64,000 nt of DNA from assembly GCA_025526915.1 (NCBI GenBank), contig JAHLKH010000009.1, forward strand, positions 1 through 64,000, written 5' to 3'. Shown here in pieces: positions 1 through 10,247 of the stretch. The translations under genes and the position numbers were made by a program. Positions within the stretch are counted from its first letter, which is position 1. Each line of letters starts with the position of its first letter. Under the pieces are notes generated by a model. It was given only the letters and a program-made list of their open reading frames with translations, was not told the DNA's origin and made no database searches. Source of the stretch: Entophlyctis helioformis (Eukaryota > Chytridiomycota > Chytridiomycetes > Chytridiales > Chytriomycetaceae).

Positions 1-856
1 TTGTGCATGAAGTTGTGTGTACATTCGAACCAGCGAGTTGTAGCCGCGAACGTCGCCAGCACGAAGCAGGTTGGCTGCATCGCAATTCAAGGGACTGTCG
101 GGTTCAGGGCTCTGTTCAGGTCACGCCAGGCGGGCAAGGTCCAAGCACGTAAGCATGCCAATCGCAGTCGAGAATGGCAGCGTGAGACAGACTGCCGATG
201 CGCAGACAGACGACAAACAGTATGGCACGAGCAGGTCAACATGTACATCCGACATGCACAACTGACCGTCAAGAGCACGCCAACGGCAAGACAGGCAGAC
301 TGCAATGTCCATGCCGGACTCCATGCCGATTTGAGCAGATCCAGACAGATCTCGCCTGTCTGTCCGTGCAACGGTTCGCCGTCAAGGACCCACATCAACG
401 CCACAATGTGTCGGCGATCAGCCATCTTGAAGCGGTGACGATGCGCCTTCATGTGTGCCATGTGTGCCATGTGTGCACAGTGCAACCAACCTTGAAATGC
501 ACGTTTGGATGGCATACGGCCGTGGTGAAGCGCATCGAGGGCGGGCGCATTGGGTAGTCGTCGGGCACTTGGATGGCCAGGTCGAACAAGCCGCCGCTGT
601 ATGGCGAGCCGGGACTGCCGGCGATGCTTGCTGTCCATGCAAACAGGTTGTCGTCGCTCACAGGTGCCAGTCGCTGCACTTGCAGCTTCTGCTCCTGCTG
701 CTGTTGCTGCTGCTGTTGAGACGGCTTGTTCCGACTCTCCTGCTCCTGCCCACTCTGCACAGCGCTATGCTCGCCGCCCTTGCCCTTGAGCTCAGAGCCC
801 TGCTGCAACTGTCTCCGGTAGTCGTTGAGTTCCTTGAGCAATCTGCGTGCGGCCAT
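1..856 (-). CDS. PEX4: Pex4-like ubiquitin-conjugating enzyme (E2), 3' end cut by window
   Basis: E2 enzyme that in the Pex4 family monoubiquitinates the PTS1 receptor Pex5 at the peroxisome for recycling. Seen exons: 856-491, 359-267 and 111-1, all phase 0, with AG acceptors and GTTGGT/GTCAGT donors. The start MAARRLLKELNDYRRQ is the first in-frame ATG of the conserved helix 1. The UBC core reads YPMRPPSMRF, then CHPNVHFK, then the active-site segment TGEICLDLLKSAWSP with the catalytic Cys, then SPEPDSPLNCDAANLLR, which is typical of Pex4. Odd: a Gln/Ser/Glu-rich insertion with an eight-Gln run sits between helix 1 and the first beta strand, where Pex4 is normally short. The C-terminus lies beyond base 1. 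Assignment to Pex4 rather than another E2 rests on the active-site and PEPDSPLN motifs. Confidence 0.85.
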
Positions 857-1057
857 TAATCGTAGTCGGGCGAAGGGTAATTCGTTCGAGGGGAATGCCG
901 GCAACCCCTGTGCACCATCAGCGATCCTCCCGTTCGACAAAAGGGGGGCCACTTGGCGGCACAGGTAGGTGGCTGGCACTTGGTGCATGTGCGTCATCCA
1001 CCGACCGTCCGTGCAGGCCGCCGATCGTTGGTAATTGCATGAGTATCGGGCCAAGAT

Positions 1058-2804
1058 TCATTCCATCAACGAAGCTCGACTCCGCAGCGGCTTTGCGACA
1101 GTCTCTCTCAGGTTGTTTTGCACAAAGTCGACCTCGGCATTGGTGAATGTGCGCTCCATCGATCTGTAGTTGATTCGATAGCAGCGGCTGACTCTGTTGG
1201 TCTTGGGGTGCGTGAATTGATCCACCTTGCATATGCACGTTCAGTTAGTACGGTAGAGAGACAGAAGGAGCAGAGAAGCCGCAGCAGTATGGAAACACGT
1301 GGATGCGACGCACCCAGCAACACTTCCTCGGCCATGTCGCCAGCACTTCGCGGACGACTTCCATAAAGTCGTTTTCGTGAAACGACGGCGGTGTCCAAAA
1401 CGACACGTCCTTGTAGCACGCAGGGTACTTTGAAAAGGGCACAAACCGCGAGATCCTTCCTGCCTTGAACTGCGAGGTGAAGCGCTGGTCGCTCGACCAA
1501 AACAGGCGGATATCTTGAATGTCAAAGAGCCGCATGGCAATGCGCTCAAGACCGAGCCCAAAAGCCCATCCGACACGGTCGCTGTTGCCGGATGCGTCCA
1601 TAATCTGCTGCTGGATGATGCCACAGCCAAACAGCTCGAGCCACTTGCCGCAATGGAAAACCTCCAGCTCCCAGCTTGGGCTTGTGAATGGAAAGTAGGC
1701 GTCGATCCAGCGCAGCTGAAGGTTCGGGTCGTTGCCCATCATGCTGCGGATCAGAGTCTCGAGGGTGGTCTTGAGGTGCTGCCCAACAAACGCCGCTTCG
1801 GCGCTCGTGTGGCCTGGCTGGATGGGATTGGCATCGCTGGCACCCAAAAGGCGAACGACCTCGTCCATGCTGGTCAGGCCAACCGTCTTGGACGCGCTGG
1901 CCATGGCCGGTGACGTTGCAAGCAGCGGCACGATCGACTCGTGGAGCGATGCAGACGCCAGGTGCTTGCGATCAAACGTGCGGATCCCCTCCATCTGGTG
2001 GAAGACGGGATAGTGCGTCACGTCGATCTCGTCGCGCCTGTAGACATCTGCAGACAGCAGGTATCCGTCAGCCGAGCGGCCCTTTAGCACTTCGGACTGA
2101 TGCGCCGAAGTATGGGTGCGAAGCACACGGTCTGCGTCCACGTAGTAGGTGTCTGTCCGCTGCCGGCCAGGATGGTCCTTGGTAATGAGCAGATCGTCAA
2201 AGTTCTGGACCGTTGTGACCACGGGGTTCATCGAGTCGACGATCTTGTAGATGCCGGGCTCCGTCTTGGCCAGGTGCTGCTCAATCATTCCCTTGAGGAT
2301 GCCGAGCGGGTGGTTCGGCTCCAGATGCAGCCGCCGCTCAGTCTTGCTCAGGATGCTCGGCGATACATTGGTCCACGCATCGGCCGTGTACGACTTGCCC
2401 AGGATCGAGACTGTCGGCAAGCGTCAGTTCCGAGACAGAAGGTGGACGCCACTCGCTGTCCACTTGCGGACTTGTCACTGGGCCAATGTCTTACAGCGCT
2501 GGCCGTGTTCGATGAACGAGGAGGCTGGCTGCTTGGGAGCAGACGGTGCTGCGGCCACTTCTGGTGCTGCAGAAGGTGGAGACGCCTGCGTTGACGTCGA
2601 AGCTGATGCGAGCCCGCGAAGCTGTCCACGGACGCAGGACCTGCCAAGAGATAGCCTGGCACGGACAGATGAGGCGGCCAGGTGCACGTCGGCGTCACCC
2701 GCAGGAGATGCACCGGTGGGCCGAGTGCTCAGCAAGGCTCTCGCGCAGGGCCTTGCAGCCAAAACGGCCCGGTGTCTGTGGGCCAACACGATGGAGCGCA
2801 GCAT
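1058..2804 (-). CDS. MSF1: Mitochondrial phenylalanyl-tRNA synthetase
   Basis: Charges mitochondrial tRNA-Phe with phenylalanine; the single-chain class II enzyme of the matrix. Exons: 2804-2495, 2410-1314, 1225-1058. The N-terminus (MLRSIVLAHRHRAVLAARPC, then ARALLSTRP) is Arg-rich and looks like a mitochondrial presequence. The class II core is plain: HPLGILK, MNPVVTTVQNFDDLL, DHPGRQRTDTYYV, RTHTSAHQ, VYRRDEIDVTHYPVFHQMEG, WELEVFHCGKWLELFGCG, GWAFGLGLERIAM and RLFWSSDQRF. The tRNA-anticodon-binding tail follows (FTHPKTNRVSRCYRINYRSM). Odd: between VRE and VDQF, just before intron 2, the open frame encodes a non-conserved stretch (VLATWPRKCCW), while the neighbouring frame encodes the expected AGDMAEEVLL. 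The two shifts cancel. Divergent with MGE1 across 165 bp. Confidence 0.93.
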
Positions 2805-2969
2805 CGTTCGTTTTTTGACCGTTGGATAACAAACGAACTGTAAGCGACGGCCAACCTGGTGGATGAACAGCCGGCAGAGCAGCTGACAGGTTGATGGCTG
2901 GGACGGCTTGAACGGCTTGAACGGCTCGGACGGCCAACGATCCTTGGCTTTCGCAGACGCTTGTCCAGC
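2805..2969. promoter_or_regulatory. Shared promoter region of MSF1 and MGE1
   Basis: 165 bp separate the divergent start codons of two nuclear genes for mitochondrial proteins. The stretch contains a short near-tandem repeat (gacggcttgaacggcttgaa and a third, diverged unit) at about 2911-2935. No TATA box is obvious. Its role as a bidirectional promoter is inferred from position only. Confidence 0.5.
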
Positions 2970-3314
2970 ATGAACCACATTGGCCGTCTTGTCGCTCGCC
3001 AGCAAGCCCGCTCGCTCGCTCCGTTTCAGTCGCTGCAGAGATCTGCTTCCACAGCGGTCTCGCCATGCATGGCTCGTCCTATGCAGTCTGTGCGCCTCTA
3101 CTCGGCAGCGTCGTCTGCATCGGACAACAGCGGCAACGGCAACGGTGCCAAGGCGGACGGCGCCGCCGCCGCTTCTGATGCGGCTGCTGGCACGGATGCC
3201 GAGGCAAGCAAGACTGCGCTTGCCGAGAAGGACAAGCAGATTGCCAACCTGCAGGTCAGTGGTGGTGTTTGCTGTGTGTGATCCCTTTGCTGTGCAGCAT
3301 CTGCCAAGCAACGC

Positions 3315-3346
<32 letters not shown>

Positions 3347-4027
3347 TGACTGCTGCTGTGGCTGTTACTGCTGCGTCTGCCGCATGCACTCTCCTGCAGC
3401 CCTATTGTCTTCGAGTCATGGCCCTGTTGTGCACACACTTGAATGTCGTTTGATGCATTCGGATGAATGTTCACGATGGCATGGCCCATTGGATCGAAGC
3501 ATCAGCCGCAGGCCAGCAGTCGATGCGGCCCAGAGAGAGGCCCTGTAAAACGTTGCGTAAGATCTGGACTGACCATCTCAACTGGCCATCGCATGCAGGA
3601 TCTCTACCGTCGCGCACTGGCCGATGCCGAGAACGTTAGACAGCGCACTCGCCGCGAGATCGAGGAGAAGCAGACATATGCCATCCAAAAGTTTGCCAAG
3701 GAGCTGCTCAACACAGCCGACATTCTCACAATGGCGCTCGATGCCGTTCCCGAGGCCGAGCGCAACGGCTCCAACGAGCACCTCAAGAGCCTCTACACGG
3801 GCGTGTCCATGACCAGAACCGAGCTGCTCAAGACGTTCAAGCAGTTTGGCATCGAGTCGTTCAGCCCTCTGGACGAGCCATTTGATCACAATCTGCACCA
3901 AGCGCTTTTCCAGGCCCCGATCCCCAACAAGAAGCCCGGCACTGTCTTCCAAGTGACCAAGATTGGCTACAAGATCCGCGACCGCGTTCTTCGCCCGGCT
4001 CAAGTCGGTGTTGTCAAGGATGAGTAG
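2970..4027 (+). CDS. MGE1: Mitochondrial GrpE nucleotide-exchange factor
   Basis: Releases ADP from mitochondrial Hsp70 in the matrix, supporting protein import and folding. Two exons: 2970-3254 and 3599-4027, joined in phase 0 as IANLQ-DLYRRALADAEN. The start MNHIGRLVARQQARS opens an Arg/Ser-rich presequence. An Ala/Gly-rich linker follows, then the coiled-coil dimer helix (ALAEKDKQIANLQ, LYRRALADAENVRQRTRREI, then EEKQTYAIQKFAKELL). The beta-wing ends in GTVFQVTKIGYKIRDRVLRP and AQVGVV, the GrpE signature. Length (about 237 aa) is normal for the family. The 344-nt intron is filled with CTG-type trinucleotide repeats. The gene converges on CYC8. Confidence 0.95.
3311..3375. repeat. CTG trinucleotide-rich tract in MGE1 intron
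   Basis: Imperfect run of CTG triplets with CTA, GTG and TTA interruptions inside the single MGE1 intron. It produces low-complexity shadow reading frames (poly-Ala and poly-Ser) on both strands. Read as a simple repeat, not coding. Confidence 0.8.
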
Positions 4028-4100
4028 ATGCAAAAACGACCAAACGACACACAAGCACACGCAAAGCCGCCTCCCATTGATGATTAAACTCTGCATTGCA

Positions 4101-4124
4101 CCATGCCCAGCCATGCCCAGCCAT
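4101..4124. repeat. Short tandem repeat between convergent MGE1 and CYC8
   Basis: The 10-bp unit ccatgcccag occurs twice, followed by a partial copy, in the 181-bp gap between the MGE1 stop (4027) and the CYC8 stop (4209). Nothing else is recognisable in the gap apart from A-rich stretches that could serve 3'-end formation. Confidence 0.6.
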
Positions 4125-4208
4125 GATGCTCAACTCAACACGATTCATTTGTGCGTACTGAAAAAAGGCTCGCTCGTGGCACATGGATAATGGCAGCTCC
4201 CCTCTGGT

Positions 4209-6964
4209 TCACTGGTGCTTGCTTTGCGGCGTTCCATGCGAAGCGTGCGACGACTGATGCTGCTGCTGATCCATTGGGTGGAACCTGCGGACTGCCATGG
4301 GGTCGTCAGAAGTCCCCATCTGCGGTGGGCCGCCACGCATATCCATTGAAGAACGCGGGTGGTGCATCTGGCTTGAGAGTGGCTGCTGATGGGCAAGCGG
4401 ATGCTGGTGGTGTTGCGGATGTGCGCCTTGGGGATGATGGACGTGCTGGGCATGCATCTGGTGCTGCTGCTGCTGTTGGTGTGTCGGCTGCTGCTGTTGG
4501 GAATGCTGGCTTTGATGCTGAACGTGCTGCTGAGTTGCCGGGCCCATGCCGCCTTTGCCGCCAGCCGGACCAAACGGTGGGGGCGGGTGCATGCTCTGAC
4601 CAGACACGCCGTCATATTCACGATTCTGGTTGGAGCCCCGCACGGCAGGCATGCATTCAGGTCAGAGAGGAGCGCCTTGTCTGATCCGTCCGGAGCAAGC
4701 GCAAACCCCATGGGACATGCAAACGTGAAGGGGTAACCTTAAATACCTGGTAGTGGGGAGATGGGCCAGTCTGAATACCGCTCACAACAGGATGGCGGTC
4801 GCTGGGTGTCGGCTGTTGCGGCTGGAGAGCCTGCACTGGAGTGCCGCTTGCCTGTGCGCTGCGCAGCAGCTGCAGCCGTTGCTTGATCTGGACATTGTCC
4901 GGATCGAGCTCAAGAGCACGCGTGTACGCATCTAATGCATCCGACAGCTGGTTGTTGCACGACTCGTAGAGCGTGCCAAGGTCGTACCTGGGCATGAAAA
5001 CGTGTGTCAGTTCCCAACACGGACACGATCCAGAATGCCAAGTAATCATGGCCAAGGACATACCAAACCTCGCTGATGTTTGGGTTGAGACGGATCGCAC
5101 GGCTGTACGCATCGAGAGCATCGGCATACTGGTTGATTTGGTAGTACAGGACACCGATCGAGCACCAAAATGTCGGGTTTCCGCCATCACGGTACCTGTT
5201 CGTGCAAGCAGACCAGAAGCGTGCACACACTGTATGAGCAAACATAACTGGGCATGGGCCATGCACCCATCACGCCAAGAGAATGTCGACATACACAGCC
5301 TGCTGGTATGCGTCGTATGCTTCGTTGTACTTTTGCTGTGACATGTAGCAGCGGCCAAGCAAGTACCATGTCTGTGGGTCGGCCATGTCTTGAGGACAAG
5401 AAGCCAGCCGGATCGCAACGGTCAAAAGGTTCAACAAGAGTGTCGATGATGGCGTGTTAACTCTGTGACCATGAAGCGCCGGCAGTCCATGCCATGGCAA
5501 GAAGATGGGGCATAGAGCACGTGAGCAGACATACCAGAGTCGAGCGATTGGCGCAGATACGCGACAGCGCGATCCTGGCTGCAAAACGGTGTATTGGATT
5601 GCTGGTAGAGCCAGCCGAGCTGCTGCAGAACCTTGGCGTGCTTGGGGTTCTCGCTCAGAACCTTTTCATAGGCCTCACGGGCGAGCTGGTACTGTATGCG
5701 ATGGATTGATGATGCGATGAGCGCAATGTATAAAGGCAGCAAAACAGCAGGCATTGATGTGCTTCGGCACCGACCTCTTTCTGTTGCTCATACAGATGGC
5801 CAATCTGGAACCAAATGTCAACCTCGGTCAAGGGACTCGGAGGGCATGTCAAAATGTGTTTGAAGCACTTGTTGGGGAGATAAAGACGGCGTCCAAGAAT
5901 TTGATTGTCAAACATAATGCGTAAATGCGGATGCCAGGATAGCAGAGTATGCAGACGATCGCCACTCCAAACTCACGTCCAAAGCAAGCTCAAACTTGCG
6001 CTCTTGCTTGTATATGATGCCCAGACGAAAGTAGATCTCGTTTGCCTTTTCAAATCCAGGCTCCATGCGAATGACGGCCGTGAACGCCTCTTCGGCCAGC
6101 TCATACGAGCCATAGCGATCATAAAGAATGCCAATGCCATACCACAGCTTTGGCTCCTGACGAAGCCGTGCATTTACAAGTGAGTTGAGACATGTGTTGG
6201 GACAAGTGCGCACGAATGGTGCACGGCAGCCAGCTGCCCGCGTACCTTTGGATCAGGAAGGTAGTACAGAGCCTTCTGATACGCGGTGTATGCTTTTTGC
6301 AGGTCGTCGAGCATCAGATAGCAGTGGCCCAGCGCACCCCAAATCTCTCCGTTGTTTTCGTTGATCTTGAGGATGCGGTGGAAGAAGTCGGCCGCCTGCC
6401 AATCGCATCTGCGGTTAGCGCATGCCAGGATGGACTGCACGCATTGAATGCGCCTTACCTTTGCGTACTGCTCCAGCGATCGGCAGAGTGCGGCAATCAG
6501 CGTAAGCGTCTCTTCAGAGTGCGGGTTGTGTCGCAGCGCCGATTCGTAGGCAACAACGGCCCGCTCTGGCTCCATCATGACTTCCGCAAGCCTGCCTGCG
6601 GTCGATGCACCAAGGCAGGGTTGCATGTGAGCAGGAGAATGACAGCGGGAGGAGCCAAGCCACCCGCGTGGAGGGCATGGTCTTGCCCCCCTGCCAGACA
6701 AGTGGCAGCACGAGAGACTGCCCGAGAGACAGCCCGAGAGACTCCTTGCGAGACAGCCACCCTGGCCAATAATGGGCGTGGGCACACTGGCGCAAGGCTG
6801 GGTGAGACGCTGCACACTGGCGCAGCAGAAGCAGCCGGCGTCGAGACGCAGAGAAGGAACGTCTATGGCGTGCAGACGCCTCGTATGCGAGACGTACCAA
6901 TATGCAGCCATGTGCGTTCGTTGAGGACGGCCAGCTCTGCAGCGACTTTGGACGCCGACGACAT
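4209..6964 (-). CDS. CYC8: Cyc8/Ssn6 TPR general transcriptional corepressor
   Basis: Adaptor of the Cyc8-Tup1 corepressor: TPR repeats bind DNA-bound repressors and Tup1 in the nucleus. Ten exons: 6964-6898, 6595-6459, 6395-6246, 6156-5977, 5867-5775, 5691-5535, 5388-5295, 5195-5064, 4987-4747, 4625-4209; frame is kept throughout. About ten TPRs can be read, with near-identity to the family at GALGHCYLMLDDLQKAYTAY, YGIGILYDRYGSYELAEEAF, YFRLGIIYKQ, FWCSIGVLYYQINQYADALD, and YDLGTLYESCNNQLSDALDA. The tail is Gln/His/Pro-rich with a Met/Gly segment, as in Cyc8. The N-terminus is short (MSSASKVAAELAVLNERTW) and lacks the yeast poly-Gln leader. The last junction (HYQ-NREYD) is my best choice because earlier acceptors meet a stop. 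Divergent from the TBL1-type gene. Confidence 0.94.
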
Positions 6965-7141
6965 GCGAGGATCTCGAGGGAGTTGACGGCTAAGTCGAAA
7001 AACAAAAGGTGGGTTGTGGCCACCAGACGCACAGTACCCATCCACTACACCACCAGACGCACACCAGACGCACAGCTCCAGACCGCTCTTTGCACAGACA
7101 AGCACCGTCAAGTCTGCGTTGCTAACGCTGCTTACAACAGA
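6965..7141. promoter_or_regulatory. Shared 177-bp promoter of CYC8 and TBL1-type gene, with tandem repeats
   Basis: Lies between divergent ATGs at 6964 (-) and 7142 (+). At 7021-7079 the unit caccagacgcac occurs three times, one of them after a spacer. Repeated blocks in a short bidirectional promoter are candidate factor-binding sites; that is inference. An acaacag sequence abuts the downstream ATG, so a leader intron ending at 7140 is possible. Confidence 0.5.
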
Positions 7142-10100
7142 ATGTCGATAACAAGCGACGAGGTCAACTACCTCGTCTACCGCTACCTGCTCGAGTCGGG
7201 TGAGTTCAAGGGCTGCTGCCGGCCACGAGCGGTGCTCCTGGGCCTTGTCCAGCAGTATAGCTGCCAACAACTGCTAGCCCAACGGACTCTCTCTGCCAAG
7301 CCAGCTCTCTGCTAAACCCACTCTCTGCTGCCTGCTGCGCTGGACAGGCTTCACACATTCGACGTTCGCCTTCCAGCACGAAACGGCCATCCATCGCGCT
7401 GAGATCAAGGGGGCCAGTGTCCGGCCAGGTGCGCTCATCAGCCTCCTGCAGAAAGGACTGCAGTATCTCGAGGTCGAGACGCACATCCAAGAGGTTAGTA
7501 GCAAGCAGACGGTCGGCTGGCTATTCTCGCAGCCATGCCAGTGGAGCCCTGTGCCATGACGCTTGACTGCCCGTGCTGCCGAACATCCGAGCATCCAACG
7601 CAACGCTGCGCTGACATGGACGGCTGCGTGCGTGTCCTTGGCGGCCAATGCAGAACGGTGCAGAAAAGCGATGGCATTGCACCATTCTCGCTTCTAGGCC
7701 CGCACGAGTGCCAGATCGTGCCAGCAGACGACGACGATGAATATGACGATCGCTTTGCCCCTGCAAAACGATCACGGCGAGATGACCAAGTCTCCACGCG
7801 GCGAGACCGCCGTGAAGAGCGAAAGGCGGCAAAGCGCGACAAGCGCCTGCGTAAAGACTCTCTGCCGCTCGATGATCTGATGGAATCCAGAGGTGGGCAG
7901 CCGTGCCGGCGCTCTGGTGCTAGCTTGCCGTGTTGTGCCGACGCTCATGCATACCACAAATCGCTTGGTGTTGCTTTCAGGAAAGCAAGACCCGAATGAG
8001 CAGGACCGCCCAGTTGCTGATGCAGATGTTGAACTCTATGATGCACCCTTGATTGCAGACTCTGCACAAGAAGAATTTCTTGCCTCTGATGTTCGTCTAC
8101 TTTTGGGGCACGAGGCCGAGGTACAAACGTGCAAACCGCACAAAAACCGACTGTGCTTGCGATGCTTGCATGTACTGACAGACTCGTGGCGGCCGGTCTG
8201 GCACTCATTGGTCAGGTCTTTGTCTGCTCGTGGAATCCAAAGGAGCCTCTGCTTGCAACAGGGTGCGTTGTTTAAAGAAGCCATCTGACGTTTTGCAAGC
8301 GATCCTTGCGTCGTCGTTTGCAGCACGTTGACTCGGTGGCTGACGTTGTAGTCCTTTCTTCCAGATCGGCAGATGGAACAGCTCGGATCTGGGACATTTC
8401 TGCAATCGAGAATGGATCAGCAGCAGCACCAATTCTTCTCATGCACAATGGTCGCGCTGCTGGCACTGCTGGCTCTTCTGGCACTGCTGGCTCGAGTGAG
8501 ACCAAGGACATCACGACGCTGGATTGGAGCGTAAGTGACTGCAGTCTCGTCAACTGTCTTGCTGGCCTTGCAGAGCCGAATCTGGGTGCTTCAGGCAGCT
8601 CAAGTAATGCAAATGACCGATGGCTTATCAACGCGATAGCCGGATGGCAGTTGTCTGGCGACAGGATCTTACGATGGTCTGGCGCGCGTCTGGCATAAAA
8701 ACGGTGCGTGGTGTATTGTCTTGAATTTGCCTCATGCTATGATGGTAGCTGCTTGCCAGACAGATGTGCTCAAAGTTCTATTCCAGCCACTGACGTGCTT
8801 TTTCCTTGCACCCATGCTTGGATGTGCATGCATAGGCGAGATCAAGTTTATCATGCGCAAACACGTCGGTCCAGTGTTTTCTCTCAAGTGGTCCAAGAAT
8901 GGGGACCTGCTGCTCAGTGGCGGAGTGGATAAAACAGCCATTATCTGGGATGCCAAGTCTGGCGAGGCGCGACAGCAGTTTGAGTTCCATTCGGCTCCAA
9001 CACTCGATGTCGACTGGCGCGATGACTCGACGTTTGCGACTTGCTCAACAGACAAGTCAATTTATGTCTGTCAGCTTGGATCTCTTGAGCCGCTCAAGGA
9101 GTACACTGGCCACGAGGTACGTTGATGTGCTCAGAGTCATGTCTTGGCAAGTCCCCGTCATTGAACTAACTGCATCCTATACCTGGATGGATGGATGGAT
9201 GGATGGATGGATGGATGGATGGATGGATGGATGGATGATGGGATGGATGGATGGATGGATGGATGGATGGATGGATGGATGGATGGATGGATGGATGGAT
9301 GGATGGATGGATGGATGGATGATGGATGGATGGATGGATGGATGGATGGATGGGGATGGATGGATGGATGGATGGATGGATGGATGGATGTGTCTTGGAT
9401 CACAGAATGAGGTGAACATTATCAAGTGGGACCCAACTGGAACGTATCTGGCATCGTGTTCCGATGACCACACTGCCAAGATATGGAGCCTTGAGCAGGA
9501 TGATCCGTTTGGGATCTGGTGGGACATCACAAGGAAATTTACACCATACGCTGGGGTCCACACACGACCGACGATCAAGCCCTGTACCTTGCCACGTAAG
9601 TTGCCCTGGTAGGCGCGGTCGACACATGCCAGGTGGCTAACTTTGGCAAGACGGCGCGATGAATGTGCTCATCGCGTCTGGCTGCACGGGTCACAGAGCC
9701 TCCTTTGACGGCGATGTTCGAGTGTGGGATGCTCGCACCGGAAGCAACATGTTTGTGCTCTCGGGCCACTCGGAGCCTGTCTATTCCATATCATTCAGCC
9801 CGTCTGGGTTGTATCTTGCCAGCGGCTCGTTTGACCACCGTGTGTTTGTTTGGTCGATGAAGGCAAGTCGTATCCAGTGTGCACACACTGTTGTGATGGA
9901 TGTGTTGTTCTGGGAAGTTGGTGTGATTTGGTGCTGACAAGGAAGGTATCATGGCATTGGCACAATAGGACGGCTCCTGATCAAGACGCATCGAGGCGAC
10001 GGCGGTGTGTTTGAGGTGGCTTGGAATGGCAGAGGCGATCGTCTTGCGGTGTGCTACACTGACAACAAGGTGGGATGTGGCATGGATCTGCCGACTTGGT

Positions 10101-10180
10101 ACGCAGTCGACGCTGACATTGAATGGCGCCTTGTGTAGATTGTGCTGGTTAATGCAGGAGCAGCGCTCCCCATGGCCTGA
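7142..10180 (+). CDS. TBL1/Sif2-type LisH-WD40 corepressor subunit
   Basis: Homologue of TBL1XR1 and yeast Sif2, the WD40 subunit of histone-deacetylase corepressors (SMRT/NCoR, Set3C). Exons: 7142-7199, 7348-7493, 7664-7892, 7981-8120, 8216-8262, 8365-8530, 8640-8703, 8836-9116, 9406-9595, 9697-9862, 9969-10069, 10139-10180. The LisH motif is [20 protein letters not shown] followed by FTHSTFAF. A charged linker ([23 protein letters not shown]) follows, then WD repeats: [99 protein letters not shown] and [11 protein letters not shown]. Two one-base breaks are needed to keep frame (near 9506 and 9978). The intron after 9862 begins with GC (AAG-GCAAGT). Intron 8 is a large ATGG minisatellite. 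Confidence 0.92.
9184..9391. repeat. ATGG minisatellite inside TBL1 intron
   Basis: About 200 bp of almost perfect GGAT/ATGG tetranucleotide repeat with a few GATG and GGGATGG interruptions, wholly inside intron 8 (9117-9405). It generates long MDGW and IHPS shadow reading frames on both strands, which are not genes. A much shorter array of the same unit occurs at 31334-31353. Confidence 0.97.
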
Positions 10181-10247
10181 ATCCCTTGCGAATGAACGAT
10201 GACGGGTGGTCATTGGCCTGGATGGCGGTTGCCCACGATCTGGCATC

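Noticed and set aside
4145..4711. Alternative Ser-rich frame for the CYC8 tail
   Set aside because: The Gln/His/Pro-rich frame matches Cyc8 tails; the Ser runs are that frame read one base off.
9500..9520. Programmed ribosomal frameshift in the TBL1-type gene
   Set aside because: No slippery heptamer or downstream structure is evident, and similar one-base breaks occur in unrelated genes next to homopolymers, which fits assembly errors.
9158..9578. Long open frames of repeating MDGW or IHPS on both strands
   Set aside because: Produced by the ATGG minisatellite; they lie within an intron of the WD40 gene.
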